Part shown: positions 22,835 through 33,991 of the stretch, piece by piece
Position numbering within the stretch: position 1 is the first letter of the stretch
How the letters are laid out: each line of letters starts with the position of its first letter
Origin: Fulvia fulva
Lineage: Eukaryota > Ascomycota > Dothideomycetes > Mycosphaerellales > Mycosphaerellaceae
NCBI RefSeq assembly: GCF_020509005.1
Contig: NC_063022.1
Coordinates: 2,666,001 to 2,730,000 of the forward strand
Length of the DNA: 64,000 nucleotides
Direction: 5' to 3'
The notes under the pieces: model-generated
What the model was told of the DNA's origin: nothing
The model's input: only the letters and a program-made list of their open reading frames with translations
The model's database searches: none
Translations under genes and position numbers: made by a program

Positions 22835-24038
22835 CTATCGTGCACCCTTCGATCCACCAGCACTCTCTACCGCCCTCCGGAACTCCTGCTCTTCCCACTC
22901 GCTGAGCGTCACATTCACTGCCGCAGCATTCTCCTCCAGATACTTGACACGCTTCGTGCCAGGAATTGGCATGAAGTCTTGACTGCAACACATGTCAGCG
23001 TTAGAAACATCACCATGACTGGTCGAACCCACCCTTGAGCCAAGACCCACGCAAGCGACAATTGGCCCGGCGTACACCCCTTCTTGGAAGCCATGGCGCC
23101 CAACTTCTCCACCAGCTGCAGGTTCGAGCCAAAGTTCTCTTCCGAGAAGCGAGCATGGTTGAACCTGCTGTCCTTCTCATCCAAGTCTTTGCGACTCTTC
23201 ATTGTGCCGGTGAGGAAGCCACGGCCGAGTGGGCTGTATGCCACCATCTTGACACCCAATTCTCTTGCAGTTTTGAGAAACTCGGTCTGCTCCGACTCGA
23301 TCTCTAACGCAAAGGGCGAAGACTCCATCTGAGCAGCCGCGATTGGGTGTATCTTGTATGCTCTCCTCAAAGTGGCTGCGGAGCACTCCGACAGGCCAAG
23401 GTATCGGATCTTTCCCTCCTTCTTCAGATCGACCATAGCTTGGACTGTTTCTTCGATCGGGACTTTGTTGTCGACGCGATGTTGGTAGTAGAGGTCGATC
23501 TGGTCGATTCCGAGGCGTTGGAGACTCTCATTGCAGGCTTGGTGAACCCATTCTCTGTCTCCACGGACAGCAGGCGTGCCGTCGGGGGCCCTAGAACAGA
23601 CATGTCAGCTGAAAGACTGAACCAAAGCAGGACAAGCTCTTCGTGCAGGATACAACTGTTGCCGCTTTGTGGAGTGTGGCAGCCTCCTACTCAGAACCCT
23701 CACTCACCCCCTCCCCTCCACGAAACAACTTCACAACCCCTTCCACCGACTGAGACATACCTCAAATTCCCAAACTTGGTCGCCAGGAAGATTTCCTTAC
23801 GCCTACCCGTATCCTTGAACCACTTGCCAATCAGCCTCTCATTCGTGTGAGGGCCATAAATGTCCGAGGTATCCCAAAAGGTAATTCCCAGATCAGCGGC
23901 TTTCGTCAACACCTTCGCAGACTCCTCATCATCGTACCCGCCGTAGGAAGTGTAGCCGAAGGACATGCCCATGCAACCCAAGCCTTGGGCAGAGACATTG
24001 TCGTCGCCGATCTTGCGTTCGGGGTATTTTGCTGACAT
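22835..24038 (-). CDS. Aldo/keto reductase (YakC/AKR13-like), with a late in-frame TAG
   Basis: Three exons (24038-23761, 23590-23033, 22982-22835) with introns of 170 and 50 bp give 327 residues. This NADPH-dependent oxidoreductase has the AKR tetrad: Asp and Tyr in WDTSDIYGPHTNE, Lys in LATKFGN and His in YYQHRVDN. Cofactor-binding PIPGTKRVKYLEEN lies near the end. The frame stops at TAG 22837-22835 after GSKGAR, but the same frame continues PGAMMAMCFGDSPE to a TGA at 22775. Family members typically carry an Arg-Tyr-Pro then a short tail at this point, so the TAG probably replaces a Tyr codon and removes about 20 residues. The tail closes over the active site in AKRs, so activity is uncertain. 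Confidence 0.8.
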
Positions 24039-25492
24039 TGTGGTAGGCTGTGATGTTGGTGTTGGCGCTGGTGAGTTGTTAGGAGAGTTTTGTTAGGAAA
24101 GAGATGGTAGGACCATGCAGGAAGGCATTGATTGAGGGCAGCGTCAACTTCAATGTTCTTGAGAGCTATTGCGTACCACCTGCATTATGTCTATCTTCGT
24201 GCACCCTACCCCTCCTTCTGGGTTATCAACAATCGACGTCGCGTATTGACAAGAATGACCTGCTGTATCGCCATTGTAGCTGCAGGAACAAGCCTCGAAG
24301 AACCCAAGGCGATGGCATTGGTGTTTTCGATGGAAGTGTCACAACGGCAGGATCGATCTGTATAGCTCGTGCTGCAACACACCATTGGAATTATCACTTC
24401 GAGATCATTATTTCCTCGCAATCAGTCATGGAGCAGATTGATATGACAATCGATGCCACAAAAACATCACCAATACCAGAGCTTGTTGACATGCGTCAGG
24501 TGCACCAACATGGAATTAGCTTCCCAATGAACGGCGACATCGCAAGACTTCGGCACAACAGGAATTGAGATGATCATGCCATCCACCATGATCAATCGTC
24601 CAGATCACAATCGACCATATTCTACTGATCACAGGAGTTAGCATTCACTATCCATTGATACGGTATCGCCTACACTTGCGTCCTTCAGCAACCCGGTCAA
24701 GTCATGCAAAATGCAAAAAAGAACAATCATCTCCGTTCGAATGGTACCACCCTTCGGGGCATGCCCGCCCATGTGCGAGCTGCACATGAGCAGCGAGACC
24801 CGATCGGGTGATTGTTCAATGTAGAGGTGCTTTCACTTGCGCCATTCGAGCGGAGACAACTGTCGAAGGGCATTGAAAGGCAAATGATGTATACACCTCC
24901 AGCAGAGGAGTGCACATGACAGAGTCGCCACTTGTGCAGTGAGTTGCAGACTGGCAGGCACGCTCCGGACGGAAGTCGGGAGGCAGCCACGTTGGGTGTC
25001 AGATTATAGCTTGATAAGACCGCGAGTCTGTCGTTGAGCTTCGAGACGAAAAGGCTGAGGATAGCCGGTGATGTACTGCGAGTGCGAAGAGTGATGTCGG
25101 AAAAGTGGCCTGAGTATCTCGTAGAGCCACGCTACTCCCAGTGCAGACGCTACAGTCGTGTCTGAGCTCCGCAGGCAGGGACATTTCTCGCACATCTTTC
25201 TCATCAGACTGCCCTTTCCTTCCTGATCAACAATACTTCGTACATGAGCTGTACTTCCTACCCTTACTCACGCGTCAACATCTCTGACTCTGCTGCCCAG
25301 CCGTCGACATCATGACATGCACGCGCTACTGCATCTCCAGCGGCTCTCCTGCGTCGGACGGACGACCACGCATCCCCATGAGTCGCGCAGTCGTGTTTCC
25401 CCTCGGGCGAACCAGCTCGGGGCTTCTTCTTCGTCCCCAACAACCACACTGATCCCGTACATGTATGCTGAAAGCACGTCCTGGTCACCAAC
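24039..25492. other. Intergenic
   Basis: About 1.45 kb between the reductase and the next gene, the promoter side of both. No supported frame, repeat or RNA. Confidence 0.4.
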
Positions 25493-26856
25493 ATGGCAGA
25501 GAATATATCCGACACTGATCTCTACACCTACCTACTACACCGCAAGCGGTCAAACGACATAGGCCGGGACGAACGCATTGGAGCCGTGACTTGCATTTCA
25601 GGTCTTGTCGCCCTTCTGACTGCTCTCAGATCTCGCATTGAGTCGTTCTGTCGAACATATCCAGTCTTGTACAATGTCTTGCACAATATCTCAAGATGTT
25701 GCTATCTGCTCTCGGACCTGCAGTCGGACCTGAAAGATTTGCAATTGTTCTACGGGCGAGCCAGTCTAATTACAGCGGACTGGCTAGTCACTTCTTTTAC
25801 TCACGCCATCGGCTTTCTAGACCAGCTTGAGACGGTCATGCGGAAACTCGCGGCATCGTACTCTGTATGGGACGAAATTAGTGTCGAGAACCATTTGGCC
25901 AAGATCGCAGTGCTTGATGAAAAGCTCAGCCTGCAGAGGATGGTCTGGCAGATGATGGTCGACATCCTGAGAAGGTTGGTCACCTCGAGCTACATTTCTC
26001 AGAAGTATGCTAACTTTGGAACAGTACGTCCGAGGGACCAGCGCGACTGATCGCATCTAGCCTCAACTATCAGCTCGGCCAACTCACGGCTAACGACATG
26101 GCACTGAAGCTACGGGTACGCACTATTGATCAACACATCAATCAACTCTCAGTCACGGCTTCCGCGAAGTCCTTGACACGCGGTGCGTCTCGTATCATGA
26201 ACAATGAAATCCACGAGGACGAAGTCGGAGGACAGATCAAACCACACGGTTTCGTGTTGCCTCCACCTGACTTCCTACAAGACTTTGAGCGATCACAGGT
26301 GCAGCGACGAGCGTCAATGAGATCTGGCAGGATGTCGTTTCACAGTGCAATGATGGACACTCGCAATTGGACGGGACTTTCCAGCATCACACTGCAACAG
26401 CTTTCGACTGTGTCTGCTATTTCGCTACCTATCCGGATGTCTGACTTGGCACATGGACATTGGTATACTGAGTATATATGGCTGGATCAACCGCCCAGAT
26501 CTACATTGCCGAAATCTACGACCGCTAGCAATCGTAATTCGATGCAGGCCCCACCCATTTATCCACCCCGGAGAGACTCGTTGCCCGCGCCAACTGCGGA
26601 ACAAATACAAGCACGAAGAGAGTCGAAGAGATACAGCCAACAGCCAACTACTTCGTACCCCGCTGAGCCACGGGACAGGACGTCAATGTCCGGAGGCAGT
26701 AAGGTGATCCAGTACCTTCGGCGACGGTCCAAGCCCCCCCCCCCAGCGGTGATGAAGTCGTGCCCGTGCTGTGGACCTGATAGTCTTGGACAAACACTCA
26801 TTGAGCATCGCTTTTGGCGCAACCCACCCACGACGTGCCACTCGACATCGCATTAA
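25493..26856 (+). CDS. Hypothetical protein with a fungal helical N-terminal domain (STAND/ankyrin-associated type)
   Basis: Two exons (25493-25974 and 26025-26856) with a 50 bp intron (GTTGGT, branch GCTAAC, acceptor ACAG) give 437 residues. The first 190 residues are helical and begin with a short hydrophobic stretch (GAVTCISGLVALLTALRSRIESF) followed by LSDLQSDLKDLQ. This resembles the N-terminal domains that precede NACHT or ankyrin repeats in fungal signalling proteins. A Ser-rich motif, LSSITLQQLSTVSAISLPI near residue 285, is also seen in that group. No NTPase or repeats follow; the C-terminus is disordered and ends with CPCCG after a C11 tract at 26734-26744, which may have shifted the true frame. 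Its TAA overlaps the stop of the opposing synthase gene within TTAA. Confidence 0.5.
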
Positions 26857-28221
26857 ACGCATACACCGCTGTCTGGGCTGGCAGGAGCGTTTTCTGTCGC
26901 CGCTTTTGTCGCTTCCACGCAGGTTCGCTTTGATGCTGGTGCTATTATATCCTCAGCCGCTCTCTTGTACACTGGTCGAAGTTCCGGAAAGACTTTCGCA
27001 GCACGTTCGCGAAAGCTGAGTACATGGTCCCGCCACTGTGGCCGGCAGCTCTCGCACAGCTCGACTCCGCCAAAGCAATGCGTTGTCTCTGCACCGTATG
27101 AAGGACGATATAAGCAGGTGTCGCAGTGGCCTTCGCCCTCATCCTCCAGCCATCTCGCCAAGCCCGGAAACAACAACGAGTCGCCATGAGCAACGATATT
27201 CTCATATCGCTTCTTCTCGACACTGTCCGCATCCTGATCTCGCTGCTTGCTGGCATCGATACGATTCCACAGCTTGTAATTGTTGCGCGTCTGATCAACG
27301 ATTTCGGAGTCCTCCTCACGGCCCATCGTCATATCCTCCTCGACATAACGATACCTTCGCATCATCATATGCAGTGGACCGCCGAAGTAGCGCAGGAAGC
27401 TCGTCACACATGCCATTTCCGGTCGATCATTCCAGGCTGCATTCAGTGCCCACAACACCTCACGGCACTGTTTGAAGGCAGCGACGCGCAAGTCTGATGG
27501 GGCATAAGCGAAAGTACTGTTCGTCTCACCCTCGCTCCTATGCTTGAAAAAGGACACCGCATCGTACATAGTGTCGCCAAGCTCCGCAAGAAAGTCGAAC
27601 TGCTCGTTGGTGAACCACACGTCGTCATGGTCCCCACAGGCTAGCGCGACAGCGATTGTGAAGCGACACAAAGCATCGCTGTCGCGCATGCGGAAGTACC
27701 GTCGTGGGGAATGGGCGAGGTTGTTCACGTATCGTCGGAAGAACTCGCCACTTCTCCTGCCGCTGGACTTGTCTCCGGAGCATAGCAAGAAGGTTTTATA
27801 CTCGCGAGCCATGCCAGCTGGATCGGGTGTGCCGGTGAAGAGATCGGACAGGACCCCATCAAGGCTGTAATTCAGGACGTTGTCGCCTTTGGTAACGTCG
27901 AGCTGTGCATGTCAGCTTTCTGGACAATGGTTTTGAGATGAAGCGAAAGTGGCTTACGAGATCACCTTTGAACTCAGCAATGATGCCCATGATTATGATC
28001 CGCATGAAAGCGACATATCGGGCACGATTCGTCCAGTGAGGTATCACAGTTCTGGTGTATTCGAGAGAGCAGGCCAGGATCTCGTCCTTGACGCTTTTTG
28101 GCAGACTGATGCCGTCGAGGTCGTGAGCGACATCTTCCCAGTAGTACCAATTGTCCTTTGGCCTGGATGACTTCTTCAGTACCTTTACTGGGATGGTCTG
28201 CGTTGGAGCTACTGTCGTCAT
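26853..28221 (-). CDS. BcABA3-like sesquiterpene synthase (abscisic-acid pathway type)
   Basis: Two exons (28221-27958 and 27902-26853) and a 55 bp intron (GTAAGC, branch CTGAC, acceptor CACAG) give 437 residues. The sequence matches what I know of Botrytis cinerea ABA3 along most of its length: WYYWEDVAHDL near residue 20, RYVAFMRIIIMGIIAEF, EMAREYKTFLL-type motif, RYFRMRDSDALCRFTIA, SEGETNSTFAY, GGPLHMMMRRYRYVEE near 250 and a Cys-containing C-terminus (CDTC...CESC). BcABA3 cyclises farnesyl diphosphate to an ionylidene-ethane on the way to abscisic acid and lacks the canonical DDxxD motif; here too no canonical pair of DDxxD/NSE motifs is seen. The start at 28221 fits the family better than an upstream ATG at 28323. 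No premature stop. The product in this organism is inference. Confidence 0.8.
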
Positions 28222-28493
28222 TGTGGTGGTGTGATGTGAGTGGCTTGGGTTGTCACGGCGGCATAAATCTGGGCATCTCGACATACACGGGTTTTGCGGC
28301 CTGATCCTACTGTTCCTGGCCAAATCGGTGGTCGGAATTCCTATATAGAGTCAAGCCCGATCAGGTCGGCATCGACATTGCTAAAGCCGCGCGTCTGCGA
28401 CCGAGTATACCAACGAATTATGCATGTTACTGGTGCAGGATTGATTGTCCACTGGTTTTTGGTGCAAACCAACATGACATGTTCTCAACTTGC
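28222..28493. promoter_or_regulatory. Left half of the split intergenic region between synthase and P450
   Basis: Upstream of the synthase, ending at the LINE target-site duplication. Together with 33670-33991 it would form one divergent promoter of about 0.6 kb if the LINE were absent. No specific operator was identified. Confidence 0.5.
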
Positions 28494-28509
28494 CATTTCT
28501 GCTACCGGA
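28494..28509 (+). repeat. Target-site duplication, left copy (16 bp)
   Basis: CATTTCTGCTACCGGA, identical to 33654-33669. It marks the left edge of the inserted LINE. Confidence 0.95.
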
Positions 28510-28754
28510 GAAAAGGGAGGAGACACTATATAGAACGGAGAAGTAGATCGACGAGGACCATTCAATCGACAGCCCTCATCAAGACGAGCAATCTACTCAA
28601 GCAGTAGCGACCCGCCTGCGCTGGCGGCGGCGCAATCGTGGTACAAAAAACCCCAAAACCGAGGTCCCTTTCCCCTGAAGGCAGACCCTAGAATTGCGGA
28701 GTTGCGGAGGACAACTGCCCAATTAGGAAGCGCGACCCCGAACAGCAGCGAAGG

Positions 28755-29843
28755 ATGGCAACCAACGAGAGCCACAGCCTTGCGAACATTCTGCACCAAG
28801 AGTCAAACCGGGGAACAAACCAAGAAAAAACCCAGGACACAAGCCAAGGCCCACTATATAGAAAGCAGAGGCCAACGACAAACAACACAGCGTGGACGAC
28901 CCTATATACGGAGGCGGAAAACTTACTAGGGGATGACGAATACCCAGCCCGGGCATATAAGAACACTATAGCACAGCTACTAGGAGCGCTAAAAGCGCTA
29001 TCATACCAAATCCCGAAGACAATCCAACAAGCAACACAGAAGGCAGCCCAGAAACCAACTACATAGGCAACAGTAGCAGCAGGCAAGAATCAACCCCCTC
29101 CGAAGGCAAGCAAGGCGGTACGCCTATACATTACTGATCCGGCGGAGAAACAAGAAATCGCAGCCCTAACAAGCAAGGAGATTGTCGACAGAATCGGCCA
29201 AAAGGAGGTAGTTAGGGCGAGGGTAGAGGCAACAGGCGTAGTAAGACTCTTTACCGCACAAGAGTCTAACAGACGAAAGCTGGAGACCTATAAGGAGTGG
29301 ACTACTAAAGTCGCGAAGTCGGCACGAGTCTCCTACCAACAGTATACCGTCATCGCCCACGGGGTCCCTAGGACATTCAAGGTCGAAGACCTTCCCTACC
29401 TCCAAGTACAGAACTAGAACACCTCCCTAGGAGTACGACTAACGAAGGCGGCATGGCTGCACAAGACAGTAGACCGAGAAAAGACGCATTCATCGCTTAT
29501 CATTTGGGTAGAGACAGCGGAACAAGCTAACTAGATACTAGACAATGGGCTATTCTAGAACTGCGAGAGAATGGACACGGAGATCTATCAGAGCAGCCAC
29601 AGGGTACTACAATGCTTCCAATGCCAACAGTACGGTCACATAGCCCCAAAATGCGGGGAGAAGACCCTAAGGTGTCCTCACTACGTAGGCCCACACCAGG
29701 GAAGGGAATGCCCAAAAAAGGAGAGTAGGTGCGTATACTACGGCAGAAGGCACCTAGCGTATTCAAGCCAATGCCCAGCTAGAATAGCAGCACAAGAACG
29801 AGCGAGACAAGCAAGGATCTCTACACCAGCTAGGTACCCCTAA
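28755..29843 (+). pseudogene. LINE ORF1 (gag-like, zinc-knuckle), broken by TAG codons
   Basis: One continuous frame of about 363 codons with four TAG codons (29064, 29415, 29532, 29556) and no frameshift. The first knuckle is CFQCQQYGHIAPKC (CX2CX4HX4C). The following Cys pairs are partly changed to Tyr (PHYVGPH, CVYYGRRH), as expected from G-to-A change in TGY codons. ORF1 proteins bind the element RNA. Confidence 0.85.
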
Positions 29844-30127
29844 CGACAGTAGGAGGGACCTACCGTGTACAAGGGCTTCGAGCCGAGCAAAAGGAAGAGG
29901 GCAGAAGAGACGAACAAGGGAACCCAACCGCAAACGCATCCACCTCCCGGTAGGCCTCGACACCTTAACCGGGCTGCTAACGAACTAGGCCAAATGCGAA
30001 TCTTTAGGGCGCCCTAGCGGCCCCAGGGCTAGCCGGACAGCGAGATATAGGCTCAGGAGACACAGCAGGTCAGCACGGAAATGGACCTTACGGATAACGA
30101 ATAATACTATACGACGACATCACTATC

Positions 30128-33100
30128 GTACAGTACAACGTAAACAAAAGTAGGGACAAGGTCCAGCGCCACTTTCTATAAGAGCTAGACCCGCTACGGC
30201 ACCACGTTATTGCGGTACAGGAACCATAGATCAACCCCTACGTAGGACTCCTAGCCACTTGTAATGACCGGAGATACCACACCGTAATCGCGGGCCAACG
30301 AGGCGTCATCCCGAGGACATGTATATACGTAAGCAAGACTATAGACCTTGAGTCGTGGAAGGTTATACTACCGTAGCAGGGCAACCTAGGAGACATAACA
30401 TCAATCCAGATCGACACGACACAAGGCCCTATCCAGATCCATAACGTTTACAACCCGCCACCGCGGGGTCGGACGAGTAGGGAACTAGGAACCCTCGCCC
30501 ACCTAGAGCGGACCCTAAGCCAAGACATGAAGCAAGTACTCCTCGGCGACTTCAACCTCTACCACCCACAGTAGGGACTCGAATTCACTCCCCCGTACGC
30601 GTTTCTAGGGGGGAAGCTACTGGACATAACCGCACGCTACGGAATGGCCTTAGTAACACCAAAGGGAACAGAGACGTGGAAGGCCCGTACTAGTGTAAGC
30701 ACGATCGACCTATGCTTTCTATCACGAGAACTTGAAGAGAGACTAGTCTAATGCCGACCGAACTACGCGCTAGAAGCCTCCTTAGACCATATCCCTATCC
30801 AAACGACGCTAGGGGTGAAGGCGATAGAGGAGCTAGCAAACGAACCACGCCGTAACTAGAAGAAGGCACGCTAGGACGACATAAGAGGCTTCCTAATAGC
30901 GAACCTACTATAGCATAGAGAACTCGAGACGACAGCTTAGCTAGATCAAGTAGCGGAACAGATTACCTCGGTCATATAGCAAGCAGCGGAACAATACACG
31001 CCGTTACTCCGGCCCTTAACGTAGTAGAAGGCCTTCTGGACCCCTAAATGCTCTACGAAGGTAAGGGAGGCTAGAAGGGCAAGGCGACAGTGGACGAAGG
31101 AGCACACCTAAGAGACGTAGGAGCAATACTGTCACGCGACACAAGAGAAGAAGGCACAGATAAGACGCGATAAGCTGTAGGACTAGAGAGCGACGATCGG
31201 GCTCGTTATAGAAAACCCGGAACAGATGTAGAGACTTGCTAAATAGGCACGACTACCGGAAGAGCAACAAGCCCCTTACTTCCCCCTAATCGTAGACCGC
31301 GAAGGGACTGCCTAGGCTACGCCCCGGGGTAAGGCAAAAGCGTTAGCCGACCATTTCTTTTCGACGTAAGTAGAGGCAGACCTTACGGACATCGACCCGA
31401 GTATATACCCGGAACCCCTAGACATAGATTGGGCGGTTAGCTCTAACATAGTAGCAGGAGTCATAAGTAAGCTAAAAGGACGAAAAGCCCTAGGCCCAGA
31501 CAGGATACCAAACGTACTACTAAAAGAGTGTAGAGAAGAGATCGCGCCGAGCCTTGCAAACCTATTTACCGCGTGCCTACGGCTAGGGTATCACCCGAAG
31601 CCGTACAGAGAGTCTATGACAGTAGTGCTACGCAAGCCACAGAAGGAAGACTATACTCAGCCCAAATCGTACAGACCAATAGCACTTCTAAATACGATAG
31701 GGAAGGTCCTAGAAAAGATAGTAGCCTAGAGACTTACGCAGCTTGCCGAGGACAACCACGTACTCCTAGCAACACAGATAGGGGCAAGAAGCCAGCGATC
31801 GATACTAACAGCAATGGAGCTAATTACGGAGCAAATTCAGACCCTCTGGCACTACGGCAGGAACCGAGCGGCGTCCTTACTATCCCTCGACATCGTAGGG
31901 GCCTTCGACAACGTCTCACACCAAAGGCTAATACATATCCTATAGCAGAAAGGCATCCCCTAGTAGGCAACGACGTTCGTCTACTCCTTTCTCTAGGAAC
32001 GGACGACATACCTAGTCCTAGGAAGGTACACGTCCGACCCGGTAAAGGCAGAGACTGGAATACCTTAGGGATCTACTCTCTCCCCTATCCTATTTCTGAT
32101 ATTTATGTCGGATCTAATCCCCCTACTCACCTCTCCGCAAACCTCAGCATCGGGGTTCGTAGACGATACAAACATCCTAGCCTAGTCAGACTCGACAGAA
32201 GAGAACTGTCGCCTCCTTGAAGATAGGCACAAGAAATGCGAGGAGTGGGCAAAGAAGCATGGTGCCCGGTTCGCCCCTGAAAAGTACCAACTTATACACT
32301 TCAGTAAAGCGAGAACATACCATAATATAAAGGCGGCGGTAAGAATCCAAGGCTACGAGACCAAGCTATCAGCGGAGCTACGAGTACTAGGGATCTAGCT
32401 CGACCCGAAGCTAAGCTGGAATGTACAGATTAAGAAAGCCTAGAGTCGAGCGCAAGTCAATGAAGCCTCGATAAAGAGGCTTACGGCATCTACATAGGGA
32501 GCAACATTCGACAAGGCAAGAGTAATGTATAAGGCGATCGTTAGACCAGCTATATGTTATACGGGGCACAGATTTAGGGAATAGGAGGCGCAGGCAAGCC
32601 GATCCCGAAACGGATAGAGCAACCCCTAAACAGGACACAGGCAGGTAACCTACGTAGGGTACTAGGCGCATACAAGACAACGTTAACAAGCACGGTAGAA
32701 ATGGAGACAGGAATACCACCAATCGGCCAGTACATCCGAGGAATGAGAATTCAATACGCGGCAAAGACGACAGGTTACCTAGCACAAACCACGATCTAGG
32801 AGGCAAAGAATAAGATAGAAAGCCGCTACCGGAGAGGGGCAGGACATAGGACAAGCCAAAAAGAGGATGACCTTACTACCTTTACGGCCGTACAGACAAG
32901 CACCGAATGGCTAGTACGAAAAGAGGAGGAGCGTAGGACTCGCCAGGCCGGCGGGAGCAAGGCTAAGACCCAAAGCCTAGCGGAACAGATAGCGAGCTGC
33001 CTATAGGAGCAGGACTGGAAAAGGAAGCCCCCTAAGACAACAGGCCCGATAGCGCTCCGAGCCTTCTAGAGACATAATTACTAGCTATATAGGGACCTGA

Positions 33101-33457
33101 CAAGGGCCGAAGCAAGCATAGCGATCCAAATCAGGTCCGAACACATTGGATTAAGGGCCTACCTGTTCAGGAGACGCGCACTAGACATCTATAGCCCAGC
33201 CTGCCAGTGTGGCTACCTATCGCAAAACCCAGAATATATGCTACTACGATGCCCGCAGTGGGCGAGAGGCAGGGGAAATTGGAGGCACCAAGCGGGAAGG
33301 AGAGACTACAAGTCAATCATTAGGGACAAAGGCAACATTCGCCGAATCTCTCGGTAGATACTACAGCAGGGATACCTCTAGCAGTTTAGCCTCGCGAGCG
33401 AGACGGAGGAGTGGATAGACAAGAGGCGGAAGCGAGGGGGGTTGCAGATAGGGTAGT
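30128..33457 (+). pseudogene. LINE ORF2 (endonuclease, reverse transcriptase), broken
   Basis: In one frame up to about 32,550: LLGDFNLYHPQ of the AP-endonuclease near 30540, GRKALGPDRIPN and YRPIALLNTIGKVLE of the RT fingers near 31490 and 31670, SLDIVGAFDNVSH near 31883 and the catalytic FVDDTN (YxDD position) near 32156. A single frameshift near 32540-32560 moves the remainder by one frame; it then ends with CQCGYLSQNPEYMLLRCPQW, the C-terminal Cys/His motif of the clade. More than twenty in-frame stops, nearly all TAG and two clear TAA. The 5' boundary is uncertain. Confidence 0.8.
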
Positions 33458-33653
33458 CATCAGGGCAGGCCCATGACACTAGCGTACCCCTAACAAGGGA
33501 AATTTAAGACGACAACTAGGAGGAAAAGACAGGCGGGAAGGAGGAGGGGTTTTCACCAACACGGTTTCCCCTCTATATATACAAAAACAAGATAGCATAG
33601 CTGCATAGGCCAAAGGGCACTACAACAGCTTAATGAAATATCTATCTATCTAT

Positions 33654-33669
33654 CATTTCTGCTACCGGA
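33654..33669 (+). repeat. Target-site duplication, right copy (16 bp)
   Basis: Identical to 28494-28509; it follows the tetranucleotide tail of the LINE directly. Confidence 0.95.
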
Positions 33670-33991
33670 TACGGATGATCAAATTGCCGATCATGCCTGT
33701 TTCGCAGTCCGATGTCTGCAGATCACAGGAACTTAGAGCGCCTCTCTACCGAATCAGTCTATAGAGGATGCCAATCATGGACACTGCCTTATGCGATAGC
33801 CAACACAGTCGACTGTCTAACATCCACCGTATCCAGTGTCTTCGACGTGTATTTAGTGCGGTATTTGCATCAGCACTGGAAGTGTCACACAGCAAATACA
33901 GAAACAAGGACACTCACCCCATCTTCACGTTGCAAACCTTTTGGCAACTGCGAAGCTGAAAAAGAATGCTGCGGTAGCCAAGGAAGTCACA
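33670..33991. promoter_or_regulatory. Right half of the split divergent promoter
   Basis: Immediately upstream of the first P450. Reading 28222-28493 straight into this segment, using one copy of the duplication, gives the likely ancestral intergenic region. No element recognised. Confidence 0.45.

Larger units (their letters stand above)
28510..33653 (+). mobile_element. Tad1-like LINE (non-LTR retrotransposon), near full length, inactivated
   Basis: A 5,144 bp element flanked by a perfect 16 bp duplication. It has a gag-like ORF1 with zinc knuckles, an ORF2 with an endonuclease GDFN motif, a reverse transcriptase and a C-terminal Cys/His motif, and ends in a (TATC)n-type tail (33640-33653) instead of poly(A). 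There are no LTRs. This order fits the Tad1 clade of fungal LINEs. Both frames are broken by many stops, mostly TAG where Trp is expected. Confidence 0.9.

Noticed and set aside
28510..33653. Alternative genetic code or stop readthrough in the LINE
   Set aside because: Neighbouring genes use TGG for Trp and TAG as stop; Cys-to-Tyr changes and dinucleotide bias fit mutation instead.
33941..33991. Upstream in-frame ATG for the first P450
   Set aside because: The 17 extra residues are Lys/Ala-rich and precede the membrane anchor; the ATG at 33992 gives a normal P450 start.
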